Shown here in pieces: positions 1-11,025 of a stretch of 64,000 bases of DNA. A program made the translations under genes and the position numbers. Position 1 is the stretch's first letter, and every line of letters starts with the position of its first letter. The DNA is from Welwitschia mirabilis (lineage: Eukaryota; Gnetophyta; Gnetopsida; Welwitschiales), in the NCBI GenBank assembly GCA_051453625.1, contig JBOZIK010000001.1, forward strand, positions 262,287,450-262,351,449. Reading direction: 5' to 3'. The notes under the pieces were generated by a model, which did not search any database, was not told where the DNA came from, and saw only the letters and a program-made list of their open reading frames with translations.

Positions 1-3000
1 TTAGATATTAAGGAGATTTAGAAAGTTAATGAACAATGGTTGAAAATATATGAAAAACCTTTTGATGCAATCTTCAACATGATATAAGTAATTGTTTTAG
101 AGGTTTTCCTTGAAGGGAATAAATTATACCCTACCATTATTTGAATTCTCTCTTAGCTTATTTCTTTGATGAATGTTATAATATCATTTAATCATCTTTA
201 AAACTTAAGTCATATGTTTTTTAATGAAGTTTTCATGACTAGTATTTATAGTTGGTTATTTTTATAACGATAAGATTGGATTTACCCAATCTTAAGACAT
301 TCACATATCTATGAACTTCATTTTGAAGGAAGATGCATTAGTTATTGTAATTTTTTTTAATAGTATAATGTCTTTTATTGTTTAAGTGTGTTCTTTGCTA
401 TCTTTTTTTTTACTTATTTACCTTTATCTTTTTGAGTGTGTGACCATGTGGGAGTTATTTGTGTGGGAAAAAAAATAAAAGGAAAAAAATTAATGGTAAT
501 TTTCTATTGTAATTATGCTAAAATACATGGTTACCATAATGTCTTATCACACTAGGATGATGTTTGTCAAAAAGAACCTTTGGCAGTGTTGGTAGCTATT
601 CAGAACTCCACTAGGGGGTTAGTTAGTCATTCTTTATAGGTCCTTACTTCTATGACTATGGTTGCACTCCTCTCATCATGGAAAGTAGTAATAAAACTTT
701 GAGGTTATAAGATTAGTGGTGTTTTTGGTATTATTATAGGCATTGCTTGTTTCTTAGACTCTTAGTATTTCTATATGATCATTTCTTTTTTGAGGATTTT
801 AATGTGTTTTGGGGTGTGAGTAGGTAAATTAATTTATGAGTAGCTTTTGATCTTATCATTCATTGTTCTAAATACTTAGTCTTTGGTGTTATCATAATCA
901 CTACCTTATCAAGTGAAACTTTATAAAGTCGATACATTTTACCATTCATTTTTAGTTAGGTAGCTTTATGATGTCCTCCAAGGGGATTTACTAGGTTAGA
1001 ATTTAGAGTAGGTAAGCTCTCTTATTTATGTTTCTTATATCCATTTTCATTCGACATTTCTTTAGTTCTTTAGTTTATTATTTCAAAGTCATTTTTATAA
1101 TTTTTCATCTTCATTTAGGATATTATCATTCAGTAGTTTCCTTATTGCTATTCATGTGATTTCTATTAAGGACAAGTTATTTTTTTAAAACATTTTTAAT
1201 TAGATAATCATATCTTATGCTTTACAATTTTTATAAGTTTCTTTTAAGTCTTTCGGAGTTTTACATACTTCTAGAATTATTTCTTAGTTTGATCACATTT
1301 GTTTAGTTTTTCTTTAATAGCATTTATTCTTCTTAGTGCATTTTTATTGTTCTATATTTCAATTCTTTTGTATTTTCCTTCTTATGTTTGTTCGTCACAA
1401 CTCTTCATCATTTCCAATTTTTCCAACTTTCTGATACATTCTAATACCTTCACTCTAATATCTAAGCCTAAATTATTTAATTATCATCTCAACATTTTTG
1501 AAAATTTTCAAAGTCTTATCATTCATTTGGTCATTTAGACAGTACTAAAGAATGATGCTAAGACTTTTTTTTTTTTAATAGTCATCTTAAGAATGTTATC
1601 TAGATGATCTGATTGGATGATCGTGTGATAAAACCATAGCTTTACTTCTTTTCCTTTATTTTTCTTTCATTCTCTATCATTTTTGCCTATTCTCTCAAGA
1701 GACAACAAATATCCCTATCCCTACAAACATGTTGAAACTTGTCTTAGTCAAATTCGTGCCCCAAATTTTCAGATTTTACAAGATTTTGTAAAATGAGGTA
1801 TGTTTTTCTTTCTCTTTCTTTTTTTTTTTTGATATTTTTTCTCTCATTTTTAAGCCTTTTAATGTATAGATTCCACATAGATTGTCCATTTTTTCATCCT
1901 TTTCAATTTGAAACTTATAGACCTAGTTTTCACCATTTATTTTGCAAGTTATGATAAAATGTATACTTTATGAGGTAGAATTAGGTTTTTAATTTTAAAC
2001 CTCATTTTCTCATGAACTATAAGTTGAAATATAATGGTCCTTTAGGGAAAATTGATTAGTATAATGCACTCTATATTTCTAAAAATTTAGATTTTTGATT
2101 TGAGCACTTCAATTTTTTATCTTATGTGGGGTCCACCTAATTTATACCTTTCAACTTTTTTCCTTGTTTTAAATTTTTATTTTCATGACTAGGTAATACA
2201 TGATGTTTTGACACTTTTAAGAGGAAAGGAAAGACATATTTTAAAAATTATATACTTTAAAAACTTATGGGATCATTTCCAGCTTCCACATGGCATGTCT
2301 TAGAAATTTACACTTGACTTCACGTGATATTTTTTTGGTATTTATGATGAAGTAGGATATGCACATGTAGAGTTAGATAGAACAAGGTAGAGATTGAGGC
2401 TATTGAGTAAGAGACGACTCATTAGCACCATGAGAAATCGAGTGTGTAGGGCTAGTCCACCCTCCACCTCGTCATGCCAGATCACTATCTATCCAAATCA
2501 CGATCATTCATGTTGAAGGTACTTTAGCAATTTCATGAGCTATAAAGTTCTAGAGGTGGATTAGAGATTGATAAACGTATAACTCTAGTGGATCTTAGAT
2601 GCACAAAGTGTGTACTACATACCTAAGACTAGGGAGTTTTATGATATGATCTATATAGAGTGATGTCCTGATGCTTATGGCTAGCTCATCGACATGATTG
2701 TAGCCATCATTTGAGACCATGAGAATGCTATCTCTCTGAACCAGATTACTATAATGACTAATCTTAATAGTATTAGGAGCACACATATACATTCAGTTAG
2801 TGGCACAAAGAAGTATGATGCTTATGACGTAGCACTTAACATACTAGAAGTTTTGGCTTTGGATAAGTAAGGAGTTTAGGTTATATAGTTGACACCTATC
2901 GGATTCTATATAAAGGATTGATTCATTACATCAGCTCATCCCACCATGATAGTTATTCTATGGTGGTACATTTACAGATATTGGCAGTGTTCAGGAAGGG

Positions 3001-3312
3001 TGAGCAAATGGATTTATTGACATTCATCTGGAGGAGACTTAGGATGATGATGGAGGCATGTCAGGTTTAGACTCTAGGATATTGATGCCTTCGCATAGTC
3101 ATGTTTAGATGCTTTAGCTTATCTAAGCCTGTGAGTAATAAAGATTTACGTATATATAGACTTTAGCTTGTTACTTGCGAGATATGGACATCTAGGTGTC
3201 AGGAGAGGTATAGAGACCTCAAGTCTAGATACTATGGTTAATGGTACTATGAAGTAGATCCAGGCTCCCATTATAGAAACCACATAGACTATTCAAGAGA
3301 TAGTGTACTTAG
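1..3312 (+). mobile_element. Athila-like Ty3/gypsy element copy 1, 3' internal part
   Basis: The first bases match 56,805 onward in the complete Athila-like element (copy 2). Both begin with the end of pol, readable in copy 2 as KVNGQ followed by a decayed tail, and then share a long AT-rich stretch with few readable frames (about 130-2,350 here, 56,900-59,050 there). The 5' LTR, gag and most of pol lie left of the window. Homology stops at 3,312, where a nested insertion begins, and resumes near 9,260-9,340. Differences from copy 2 are mostly C/T and G/A. The stretch 150-2,350 holds no gene that I can support. Confidence 0.75.
2360..3312 (+). pseudogene. Athila-type extra frame downstream of pol (env-like region), broken
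   Basis: Reading across many stops and shifts gives fragments such as TREFYDMIYIE and LLTFIWRRLRMMMEA. The partner frame in copy 2 (59,085-60,260) reads LLSTIFSYFGIPES. These resemble the conserved blocks of the extra ORF that Athila-group elements carry between pol and the 3' LTR: a block like REFY and a later block like LL..IF.HFGI. That ORF is often called env-like, though its function in plants is unproven. The frame is interrupted here by the insertion at 3,313. It cannot be translated as it stands. Confidence 0.5.
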
Positions 3313-3469
3313 TGTAAAACCCAAATACAACTAAAGTTTGGAAATGAAGCAAGGCTTATTTTCTTAATTGAAATCTTATATAGCTCTAAGACTCATAACT
3401 GTTTAAACATTTTGAAATGTATAAAACCAAAGAATCTCTATTTGAAGGGCATTTCACTAGAGAAATATT

Positions 3470-3527
3470 CTTCTATATATATATATGTATATATATATTT
3501 ATCTATCTATCTATATACATACATACA

Positions 3528-3561
<34 letters not shown>

Positions 3562-3562
3562 G
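3470..3562. repeat. Compound microsatellite (TA)n, (TATC)n, (CATA)n
   Basis: Alternating TA runs enclose four TATC-type units and about five CATA units, followed by a further (TA)n run ending in AGAG. It lies in the left part of the inserted repeat. Confidence 0.9.
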
Positions 3563-3938
3563 AGCTAGAGTGATTAAAATCTTTCCTTAATTAGGATATT
3601 ACATTTTTAATATTTGATACTATCTCATTCTATTTATCTAAAAGTATGACCCTCAAATAATTTCCACAATTCATTAATAAAAGCTTCATAGTCAAGAATT
3701 TTAGTTAAACAAGAATTTTAGTTAAAATTACATGGTTTTGGACAATTTAACCATAGAGTACAAGCATCACTTGATAATATGTGGGGCCTAAGTAATATTT
3801 TTATAAATTATCAAGTCATTCACTATCAAACTTGGCTATAGAATAACATTGCTGCATATGAGTTTGATGGCCAAGGGCTGGACACAAATCATGAAGTATT
3901 TAATTTTACGTTCTAGAAAAAGGTTTATGTTTTACTTG

Positions 3939-4003
3939 GAGTTGAACTTGTGACATCTTCTTTGATTTGTCTTAATGCCATTATCTTTACCACATGAGCT
4001 AAC
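3939..4003 (-). repeat. tRNA-like segment with Pol III A- and B-box similarity (SINE-like)
   Basis: The minus strand reads TTAGCTCATGTGG (A-box-like) at 4,003-3,991 and AGTTCAACTCC (B-box-like) at about 3,949-3,939, spaced as in a tRNA gene. The two ends do not fold into an obvious acceptor stem, so this is a tRNA-derived repeat head rather than a functional tRNA. A weaker B-box-like match, CATGTTCAAG, lies on the same strand near 4,100. Confidence 0.4.
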
Positions 4004-4310
4004 ACAAGAATTTAGTAAGACGGAATATTGAAATCGTTAAGACTCCAAACAGATAAGAATGGGAATTTCAAAAAATATTAGGCTTGAACAAACTTGAACA
4101 TGTGACCTCCAAGTTTATGGATTATTTAATGACCAATTGTACTAATGAATTTATCTACGTAGCTTTTGAATTGAAACCAACAAAAAAGGGGGACAGTACC
4201 TAATCTTCTGAAAGCGATCTAAAACATCTGATCTAGAAATGCACAGCTAAGTAAGCGATGCGTCAGATCAAGTAGTAGAGGAGATATGCCTTAACAAGAA
4301 AAATTCAAGT

Positions 4311-4318
4311 TATAAATA
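4311..4318 (+). promoter_or_regulatory. Possible LTR TATA box
   Basis: TATAAATA occurs about 1 kb after the TG start of the inserted repeat and is followed by a higher-GC stretch. This is the layout expected of U3 followed by R in a plant LTR. In an AT-rich genome the motif alone is weak evidence. Confidence 0.3.
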
Positions 4319-5270
4319 ACTCGTGGTTTCGTCCCTATGCTTTCTCTTCTTTTACTACATTAGTGCCAAAGAAAAACGTGGTGTGAGAGATGATCACTAC
4401 TCTAAAAGCAGATCTTAAGGATCGCAGAATGTTGAATACGGATTGAAGGGAGGGAAAACATCCTAGTATCTGGAGGGAAGATCGCAGGCTACACAGATGA
4501 GCTAAATTATAGAGCTCAAGGCACATAATGGGAGATTCAAGTGGCATTTAGAAGAGGACATGGATGAGGGAAAAACATAGTTGCAGAAGGTGATGCTTAA
4601 GATCATCATGGAGAGAGTGCGAGGAAAATAAAGTCAACTTGGGAATGGGATGATTCAATGACGTATACATGCTGCTCAACGTTTCATCATCGTCTTGTCA
4701 GAAACACTTCGATGGATGAAATGGCTGATTAATGGAGGAAGGACATTAAAGGTACTGAGGGAGTGCAACAATTAAGCGAGCAATACTGGCGTTTCAACAA
4801 GCTAAATGCAGCTGCACACGACGCCTCTGGTCTATGCAGTTTAATGGCCTGTGAAAATGTTTTCTTCCTTTCTGATAGCATTAGTGACCATCAAATTCTT
4901 GGACAATAATGTTTCTGTTGCCATTGTTATGTGTTAAGCATTAAATGGTGAGACCAAAGGCTTGGAAGAAGGGTAGGGCGTGAAGAATTTAATGCCTGGT
5001 TAACACTAGCAGCGGCCTCCCATTGCGTAGAAACACAGTTTAGCCTTTCTTACCTTTCATTTTCCAACGCTAGCCAGCATACAATTATCAATTAAAAGTC
5101 ATGCACTATATTCTTTCACCCTTAACTGCAAGCGCTACTGTGACTGATTCAAGGAGTGGTTCTATTCCATGCATACGAATCGCCAGGGCATTTGATGAAA
5201 GCTCATGGTTAAGAGTATGGTGTATAGGCTTGACTTTCTACATGCGTAACGATCCATTACCAGTTCTCGC

Positions 5271-5327
5271 TTGATGGTGTAACAATAACAGATGACCAGT
5301 AAATTGGGGTGGTCGGTGGTTCAAATC
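5271..5327 (+). repeat. Second tRNA-like segment with A- and B-box similarity
   Basis: TTGATGGTGTAAC (A-box-like) is followed 35 bases later by GGTTCAAATC, which fits the tRNA B box GGTTCRANNC very well. No matching acceptor stem is visible. It is probably a tRNA-derived repeat head, in the opposite orientation to the one at 3,939-4,003. Confidence 0.45.
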
Positions 5328-6784
5328 ATAGCATGTGCACCTGACTGTTTTGAATTTTTTTTTTTAAACCTTCAATTTAAACCTTCCTTTCGTTGACCTT
5401 GTAAGAAAAGTCATATGATGAGGTGGCAAAGGGATAGTGAATCCATTCATCAGCGTGAGCTCTTCCTTAAGATTCATTTAACATTTGATTTAAACACCTC
5501 TACTTTACTTTACTACTTCTGTCACCTCATCTCAAAACTACAATGTCGCCTTATGATTTAATTAATAAAAAGAAACGTTGAGTTAGCGGCATCTACACCA
5601 ATGCTGTCCCCTTCTCATTTGTTAGTGCCCTTTTGAATCATATTAATTTTACCATCTCCTTGGACTGAATTATTTCATATGATAATTGGTATTAACTACG
5701 TGTTTCCCCACATTCCATTTCTTTTGTTGGTTCGCGTCACTTTCTTGTTCTTATCTTGTTGTCCCTCCCACCCACATCATCATAGGTGTTCATAAATACC
5801 CTTCCTTAGTTTTAACGCCCTTTAATATTTTAATATTGTTGAAATAATTATAGAAGAAGGAGGGAAACACACATATCAAGGCCTTTATTATAACTCTTTG
5901 CTACTTCTAAATTTATGATTTATTAATAAACATATTGTTCCCTTGATAAGTTCAACTGTATGAGTTATACCTTGCTTATTAATCGAGTGAATAATAAATG
6001 GACATTAGCACTATATTCAAAGGCATAATTCTCAAATTTAATACTCATAATTAGACTATAAATTTTCAAGGAAAGATTGCAATGATGTATAAAGATAAAT
6101 TTACAAGCTTCATAGTCTGTTGAATAATAATTCAAGAAAAGATATTCACAAATTCACATTCAATGTATTTTCAAGGTAACTACATTATTGCAAAGTTCAA
6201 GTTCTCAATAAATTATTCAAGAAATGTGTAAAAGGATATGTGGTTAAATTTCATATTTCATTGCAATAATATGTTCTAAGGAAAGGTATTCATGATCCAT
6301 AATTCAAGTACTATAATACTAAGGAATTCCATAATACTTACAAGGAATACATACAATAAAAATGGAATTAAACTATTAACTCTCACTTAATTAATGAAAT
6401 ATTGTTCAAGAAAGGTACACAATGTATTTAAATCACAATCATTTCAACTCTGAAAATTCTAGGATTTATGAAAGAAAAACAACTTTCATCCTGCAACAAT
6501 TTTTCAAGAAGGCTGGAATAATAATCCTTCACTTATTTATGCCCTCTTCAATAATCATACTCTAGTTTCTCACCTATTACACAAGGAATATGGAATGACA
6601 ACTGTGAAAATTTCATAGCTCCCAGTACAGTTTAGGAAAGACAAGGCAAAATAAGGATTTTCAAATATCATGATAGAAAGGAAAAAACTAATAATTTTAA
6701 GAGACAAGGTGTATCACAAGAGCAATGATCTTATGGTTATGAAATTAGAATAACTGGTTGTAATCTTACATATATTTCAATCCC

Positions 6785-6980
6785 TTCCACTACCTCATTC
6801 GCTGATCTATGGATCTCATATAATAGTTTTCACATTCCCCTCACTTCACTGCTTCATTCGGTGATCTATTAAGCCCACTTCCTCATTCAGTGATCTGTGG
6901 TCAATCTATCATTTCCACTGCCTCATTTAGTAATCTGTGGGATTCTCACTTTTCACTACCTCACTTGGCAATTTGTGAAA
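6785..6980. repeat. Degenerate tandem repeat, about 25-bp core, five copies
   Basis: The core CACTGCCTCATTCAGTGATC recurs with changes near 6,787, 6,847, 6,876, 6,916 and 6,955. Each copy is followed by TGTGG or a similar pentamer and then an unrelated spacer, giving spacings of about 29-60 bases. It lies inside the chromovirus LTR. Confidence 0.75.
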
Positions 6981-7747
6981 TACACATAATGATAAGTTCT
7001 TAAGAAATCATAACATCAAGAGTAGTATGAGAAATAAGAAATCATAACATCAAGAGTATTATAAGAGAGGCATAACAATGAAGCATCAAATCATAACAAG
7101 AACAACTTGTATTTAGATTTTTTAAGATATTGAGTAATAGAAAATAATAGGAGTTAAGTTTTAAAACTAGGATTGAATCTACTTGGTTATCAGACATCGC
7201 ATACATCTATATTCAATTTTCAAGAGAATAGATATAATACATACAATAATTGCATGCATAAAAAAAATGAACCAATAAGAAACCAAGAAAGAAATGAATC
7301 ATACCCATATCTAATCATAGTATTCAAGGAATTCAAAGTTCTTCCAAGATTCTAAAGCTCCTTAGACTTCCTAAGCTCTAGGATTCAAAAGCAAAGTCTT
7401 TTTATAACTAATCCTAACTTGAGAAAAGGAGAACCCTATTTATAATGAGAGAATATGGATAAAGTGAAAAAAAACTCAAGAATATAGAAGAATATATCAT
7501 GAACTAATGGTAATGGTGGAGGTTTTATAATAACTCATCAATTCTTGCCTAACCACTGGGTGGTTAATAATTAAAAAAATTCTTTTTATTTTATCATATT
7601 TAATCATAATAATGAAGAAAATAAAGAAGCCTTTACATATTAAAATTTAATCATGCAAAAATTCTAGGAAGGTGCAATAGTGATACTAAGTAAATAATAT
7701 CATCACAACTACAAGAAATTCTTTTAAGATTACAAAGTAATTTAATC

Positions 7748-7847
7748 NNNNNNNNNNNNNNNNNNNNNNNNNNNNNNNNNNNNNNNNNNNNNNNNNNNNN
7801 NNNNNNNNNNNNNNNNNNNNNNNNNNNNNNNNNNNNNNNNNNNNNNN
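7748..7847. other. Assembly gap, 100 N, with duplicated flanks
   Basis: The 64 bases before the gap (7,684-7,747) and the 64 after it (7,848-7,911) are the same sequence with one C/T difference. This indicates overlapping contig ends placed side by side with a fixed 100-N spacer. Confidence 0.95.
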
Positions 7848-8076
7848 TACTAAGTAAATAATATCATCACAACTACAAGAAATTTTTTTAAGATTACAAA
7901 GTAATTTAATCTTTACAAAGATAAAAGGAACCTAAAGACAATCTTTAATATAACAGCACCTCAATAACATAATATCTATTTTAGTTAAAGATTCCAAAAT
8001 AATTAAACCTTTCTAAAAAATTCATCAAACTAAATCTTTAAACCTTTTCAAAAGAAATAAAAATATGTTCATGACA

Positions 8077-8093
8077 TTTCTCACCTCCTTAAG
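8077..8093 (-). other. Polypurine tract of the minus-strand chromovirus
   Basis: The minus strand reads CTTAAGGAGGTGAGAAA immediately before the LTR start TGTCATGAAC. This position and purine content are those of the plus-strand primer of an LTR retrotransposon. Confidence 0.7.
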
Positions 8094-8556
8094 AAGTTTT
8101 GTTCTCAAAACTTACTAAAAGATGATATCTTCATTGGTTAATATCTGCTTTTGTTTTCCAAGTTTCTTCTTCTACAGATTTATTTAATCACTGAACTTTA
8201 TATAGGTCACAAATTTTCCTCATAAAATCATTTTATTTTGATCTAGAATTTTAACTGGTTGAGTTCTAATTAAACAATATAGAAGCATTTCTACTTCTTG
8301 ATTAGGGATTATCTTTGATTCATTAGTCAAGCATCTTATTAACAAGTATATGTGAAAGATATTACAAAGCATAAATAAATGTAAAAGTAAAGCTAACTTA
8401 TAGGTAACAAGTCCAATTCTATTAATGATTTGATAAGGCCCTCTAAACCTTGGTGCTAGTTTTCCTTTCTTATTAAATTAGAAGACTTCTTTAAAAGATG
8501 AGCATTTAAGGTAAATATGATCTGCTTCTTGGAATTCTATATGTCTCCTTTAGCAA
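8094..8556 (-). pseudogene. Chromovirus pol C-terminus with chromodomain, broken
   Basis: Minus-strand fragments read KGKLAPRFRGPYQIINRIG followed by TYKLAL, the conserved pol segment after integrase in chromoviruses. Next come PVKILDQ and, after a frameshift, a segment with KVQ, VEEETW and ADINQ at about 8,257-8,135. That order matches the C-terminal chromodomain, which in intact elements guides integration by binding modified chromatin. Stops and a shift break the frame. Upstream gag, protease, reverse transcriptase and integrase are all missing: the frame abuts the truncated 5' LTR directly at about 8,557. Confidence 0.75.
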
Positions 8557-9259
8557 TTCACAAGAGAATAGATACAATAAATACAACAATAAAATGCATA
8601 CAAAAAGGAACCAGTAAGGAAGAAAGAAATAAATGGAAACATACCCGTATTTGATCATAGTATTCAAGGACTTTGAAGTTCTTCCAAGGTTCCAAAGCTT
8701 CTAGACTTTCTAAGCTCTAAGATTCAAAAGTAAAACCTTTTCAAAAATAAGCCTGACCTAATAAAAAGGAGAATTCTATTTATAATGAGATAATGTGGGT
8801 AATATGAAAAGACTTAATAATAGGAAAGGACACATCAGAGCCAATTGTAATGGTGGAGTCTTTGTAACACCTCATCAAGGCTTACCTAGATATTGAGTGC
8901 TTAATAATTTTTAAAAAAATGCTTTCTATTCTATCACATTTAATCATAATAATGAAGAAAATAAATAAGCCTTCACATAATAACATTTATTCATGCAAAA
9001 ATTCTTGGAAGAAGAAATAATCATACTAAGTAAATAACATCATTACAACTACAAGAACATTCTTAAATATTACAAAGTAATATTTTAGTCTTTACAAAGA
9101 TAAAAGGAACTTAAAGTAGCACAGTCTTTGATATAACAGCACCTCACTAACATAATATCTATATTAGTTAAAGATTTCTAAATAATTAAATATTTTTAAA
9201 TAATTCATTAAACTAAGTCTTTGAACCTTTCTAAAAGTAATAAAAATATGGATATGATA
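8557..9259 (-). mobile_element. Truncated 5' LTR of the minus-strand chromovirus
   Basis: This segment aligns with 7,190-8,076 along its whole length. On the minus strand it begins at 9,259 with TATCATATCC against TGTCATGAAC in the other copy, so the canonical TG appears mutated to TA. It is cut off at 8,557, so its 3' part, the primer site, gag and most of pol were lost in one deletion. Confidence 0.7.
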
Positions 9260-9764
9260 CCAAGGCATTTTGACATTAGAGTAGAGGATTACTATGATTG
9301 AGAATAGAGTACATCACACCAAGTAGTAGCTAGAACATCATGATGATGTATATTTTAATTATTACATATCATTTTTGATGCTTCAGGATGAGGCTTATTT
9401 ATGTATAAAAGTTTTTTTTATATGCTATACATTTGAGTGAGGAACAATTAATTACTAGTATATTTAATGTTTATATTTCTAAAAAATTTTTACAAGCTTT
9501 TCTTTTTCAAGAACAATTTTTTACCCTACCGTCTCTTCCATCGTCTAAATGACCAATAGGATGAGAGTATAACCAGTTGTACTACATAGGTGAAATGTTC
9601 CGTTATCTAGTTTTGACATTTCTATTATGCATTCTGAGATTCCTAAAAATATTTTTGAGTTTATTTCATAGTTTTCTTGTTGACTTATTATTAGTCAATT
9701 TGGATTATAATTATAGTTATTTTGCCTAATTTTATTAAGGCTGACAAGGCTAAGTAGGGAACTA
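9260..9764 (+). mobile_element. Athila copy 1, internal sequence resuming before its 3' LTR
   Basis: From about 9,340 the sequence aligns again with copy 2 (about 60,420-60,891), most clearly CCGTCTCTTCCATCGTCTAA against a C/T-eroded version at 60,680-60,700. The last bases (about 9,748-9,764, including GTAGGGAACTA) occupy the polypurine-tract position before the LTR start. The first 80 bases could belong to either element. Confidence 0.65.
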
Positions 9765-11025
9765 TGTTGCACTGTCAAATTATATGTATTTGATAAGGAA
9801 TTTTGAGTAGCTTTATAGAACATTATATAAGTTTATGCTGAGTTTTGACAATAATGAAGAGCTAAAGCAATATTATGAAAATTTGCAATCTTCATTACAT
9901 TTGATAGCATTTAAAGTAACTTTCCATCTAAGGCAATAATTCTAAAATAAAAGTGGTTAATGTGATATAAGAAATACTTTACAAAACTCATCATTCACCT
10001 AATTGTTAAGATAACTCTACAGATGATAGAAAGATTTAAGATATGCTATGTGCTTATTCGATCAATCTGGCAGATTATATGAAATTCATATGATCTAGCA
10101 TTATCTCTTATAACATTCGGATGACAAATAGGATGATACCTAAAATAAATGATTTATGAAACTTTCTCCAACTCTAAACATGTGAGTTGCATCTTCTTGT
10201 ACAGTTATTATGGTTGTTGGCATATTTGTTTGTATTTTTTTAATTTTAGAGTCTATTTTGTAATAAATACCCTCTTTGTTGTTGACTCCATTTTTATATT
10301 CTTTGACATTAGAGATTATTGTGACATGAGATCAAAGGATGGGAGATCCATCCATTATTATTGTAGAGAAGACGTTTTCTTTGGTGTTAGATTGTGTATC
10401 CTTTATTAATGTGCTATTACTTTGTAACATAAATGTTGATTTACTTTAATCAAAACTCTATTTTTCTTTTCATATCTTTTGTTATGTCCATCTTCCTTAT
10501 GGTTTATGTTACTTCTGATTCTGTGATAGCTTCTTTAATAATACAGATCATGAAGAAAACCTTTATTAAGGTTGATATTATTAGTTTAGGTGCATTTCAT
10601 TTAATTTCTTAGATTAACTTTGTATGGTTTTCATATTTTGTTTAATGTATCTAATAGCTTAGGTTGGTCTCAGTCTAGTAAAAGTTTTCCTTGATTGATC
10701 TAGATTATATAAGGTTGATCTCTATGACAGATTGATTTTGTAATCAGATATAAGTTTCACTTAGAATAGGACTTGCATTTTATTTACATAGTATGTTTAT
10801 TTATATTATTATTTTTGCATTATTACTTTATTCTACTTTAAGGTTACATAGTGTTACCTTTTCAAAATTAACTCTCTTTCTTCTCACCTATGCCTTTGAT
10901 GGGATTGTGACATTTAAGTCACTCTCATCTATATTAGTGTGTTTTGTTATGCAAAATCTATATATGTTTGTGATTTATAGGATTTGTTTAAGAATGTAAC
11001 ATTTACACAAATATGTACCTTAACA
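9765..11025 (+). mobile_element. Athila copy 1, 3' LTR
   Basis: It starts TGTTGCACTG and ends TACCTTAACA, matching the ends of both LTRs of copy 2 and the solo LTR at 13,648. Shared internal blocks include a CTTCATTACATTTGATAG stretch and the region around GGGATTGTGACATTTAAG. The two open frames inside (86 and 68 codons) look like chance frames in AT-rich sequence. No clear target-site duplication can be read because the 5' end of the element lies outside the window. Confidence 0.75.

Larger units (their letters stand above)
3313..5836 (+). repeat. Inserted higher-GC repeat, possibly a solo LTR, family not recognised
   Basis: This stretch interrupts the Athila copy 1 sequence. It starts with TGTAAAACCC, a common start for plant gypsy LTRs. 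It is richer in GC and CpG than its surroundings, particularly at 4,150-5,300, which suggests a younger or less methylated insertion. It contains a TATAAATA at 4,311 and two tRNA-like Pol III box pairs. I found no convincing target-site duplication and no protein domain; the 70-codon minus frame at 4,335-4,547 matches nothing I recognise. The right boundary is uncertain and could fall anywhere near 5.8 kb. Confidence 0.4.
5837..8076 (-). mobile_element. Chromovirus-like 3' LTR (minus strand), left boundary uncertain
   Basis: On the minus strand the LTR starts at 8,076 with TGTCATGAAC, directly after a polypurine tract. The part 7,190-8,076 is repeated at 8,557-9,259, which is the remnant of the 5' LTR. 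The LTR extends left of 7,190 into sequence absent from the truncated partner. The left end is placed at a TGTTGAAA at 5,837 only because it gives a terminal CA on the minus strand; no target-site duplication supports it. Nothing coding is visible. Confidence 0.5.

Noticed and set aside
1299-1538. Short AT-rich frames such as 1,299-1,538, 10,149-10,409, 18,824-19,096 and 33,920-34,141
   Set aside because: They show low-complexity Phe/Ile/Leu/Lys composition and no motif. They lie inside transposon sequence and are expected by chance.
3474-7060. Spaced or tandem short repeats as a CRISPR array
   Set aside because: The genome is eukaryotic. These are microsatellites and LTR-internal repeats with degenerate units and irregular spacing.
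5837-9264. Target-site duplication CTTAG/CCAAG for a single insertion spanning 3,313-9,259
   Set aside because: Only three of five bases agree, and the internal evidence favours two different repeats.
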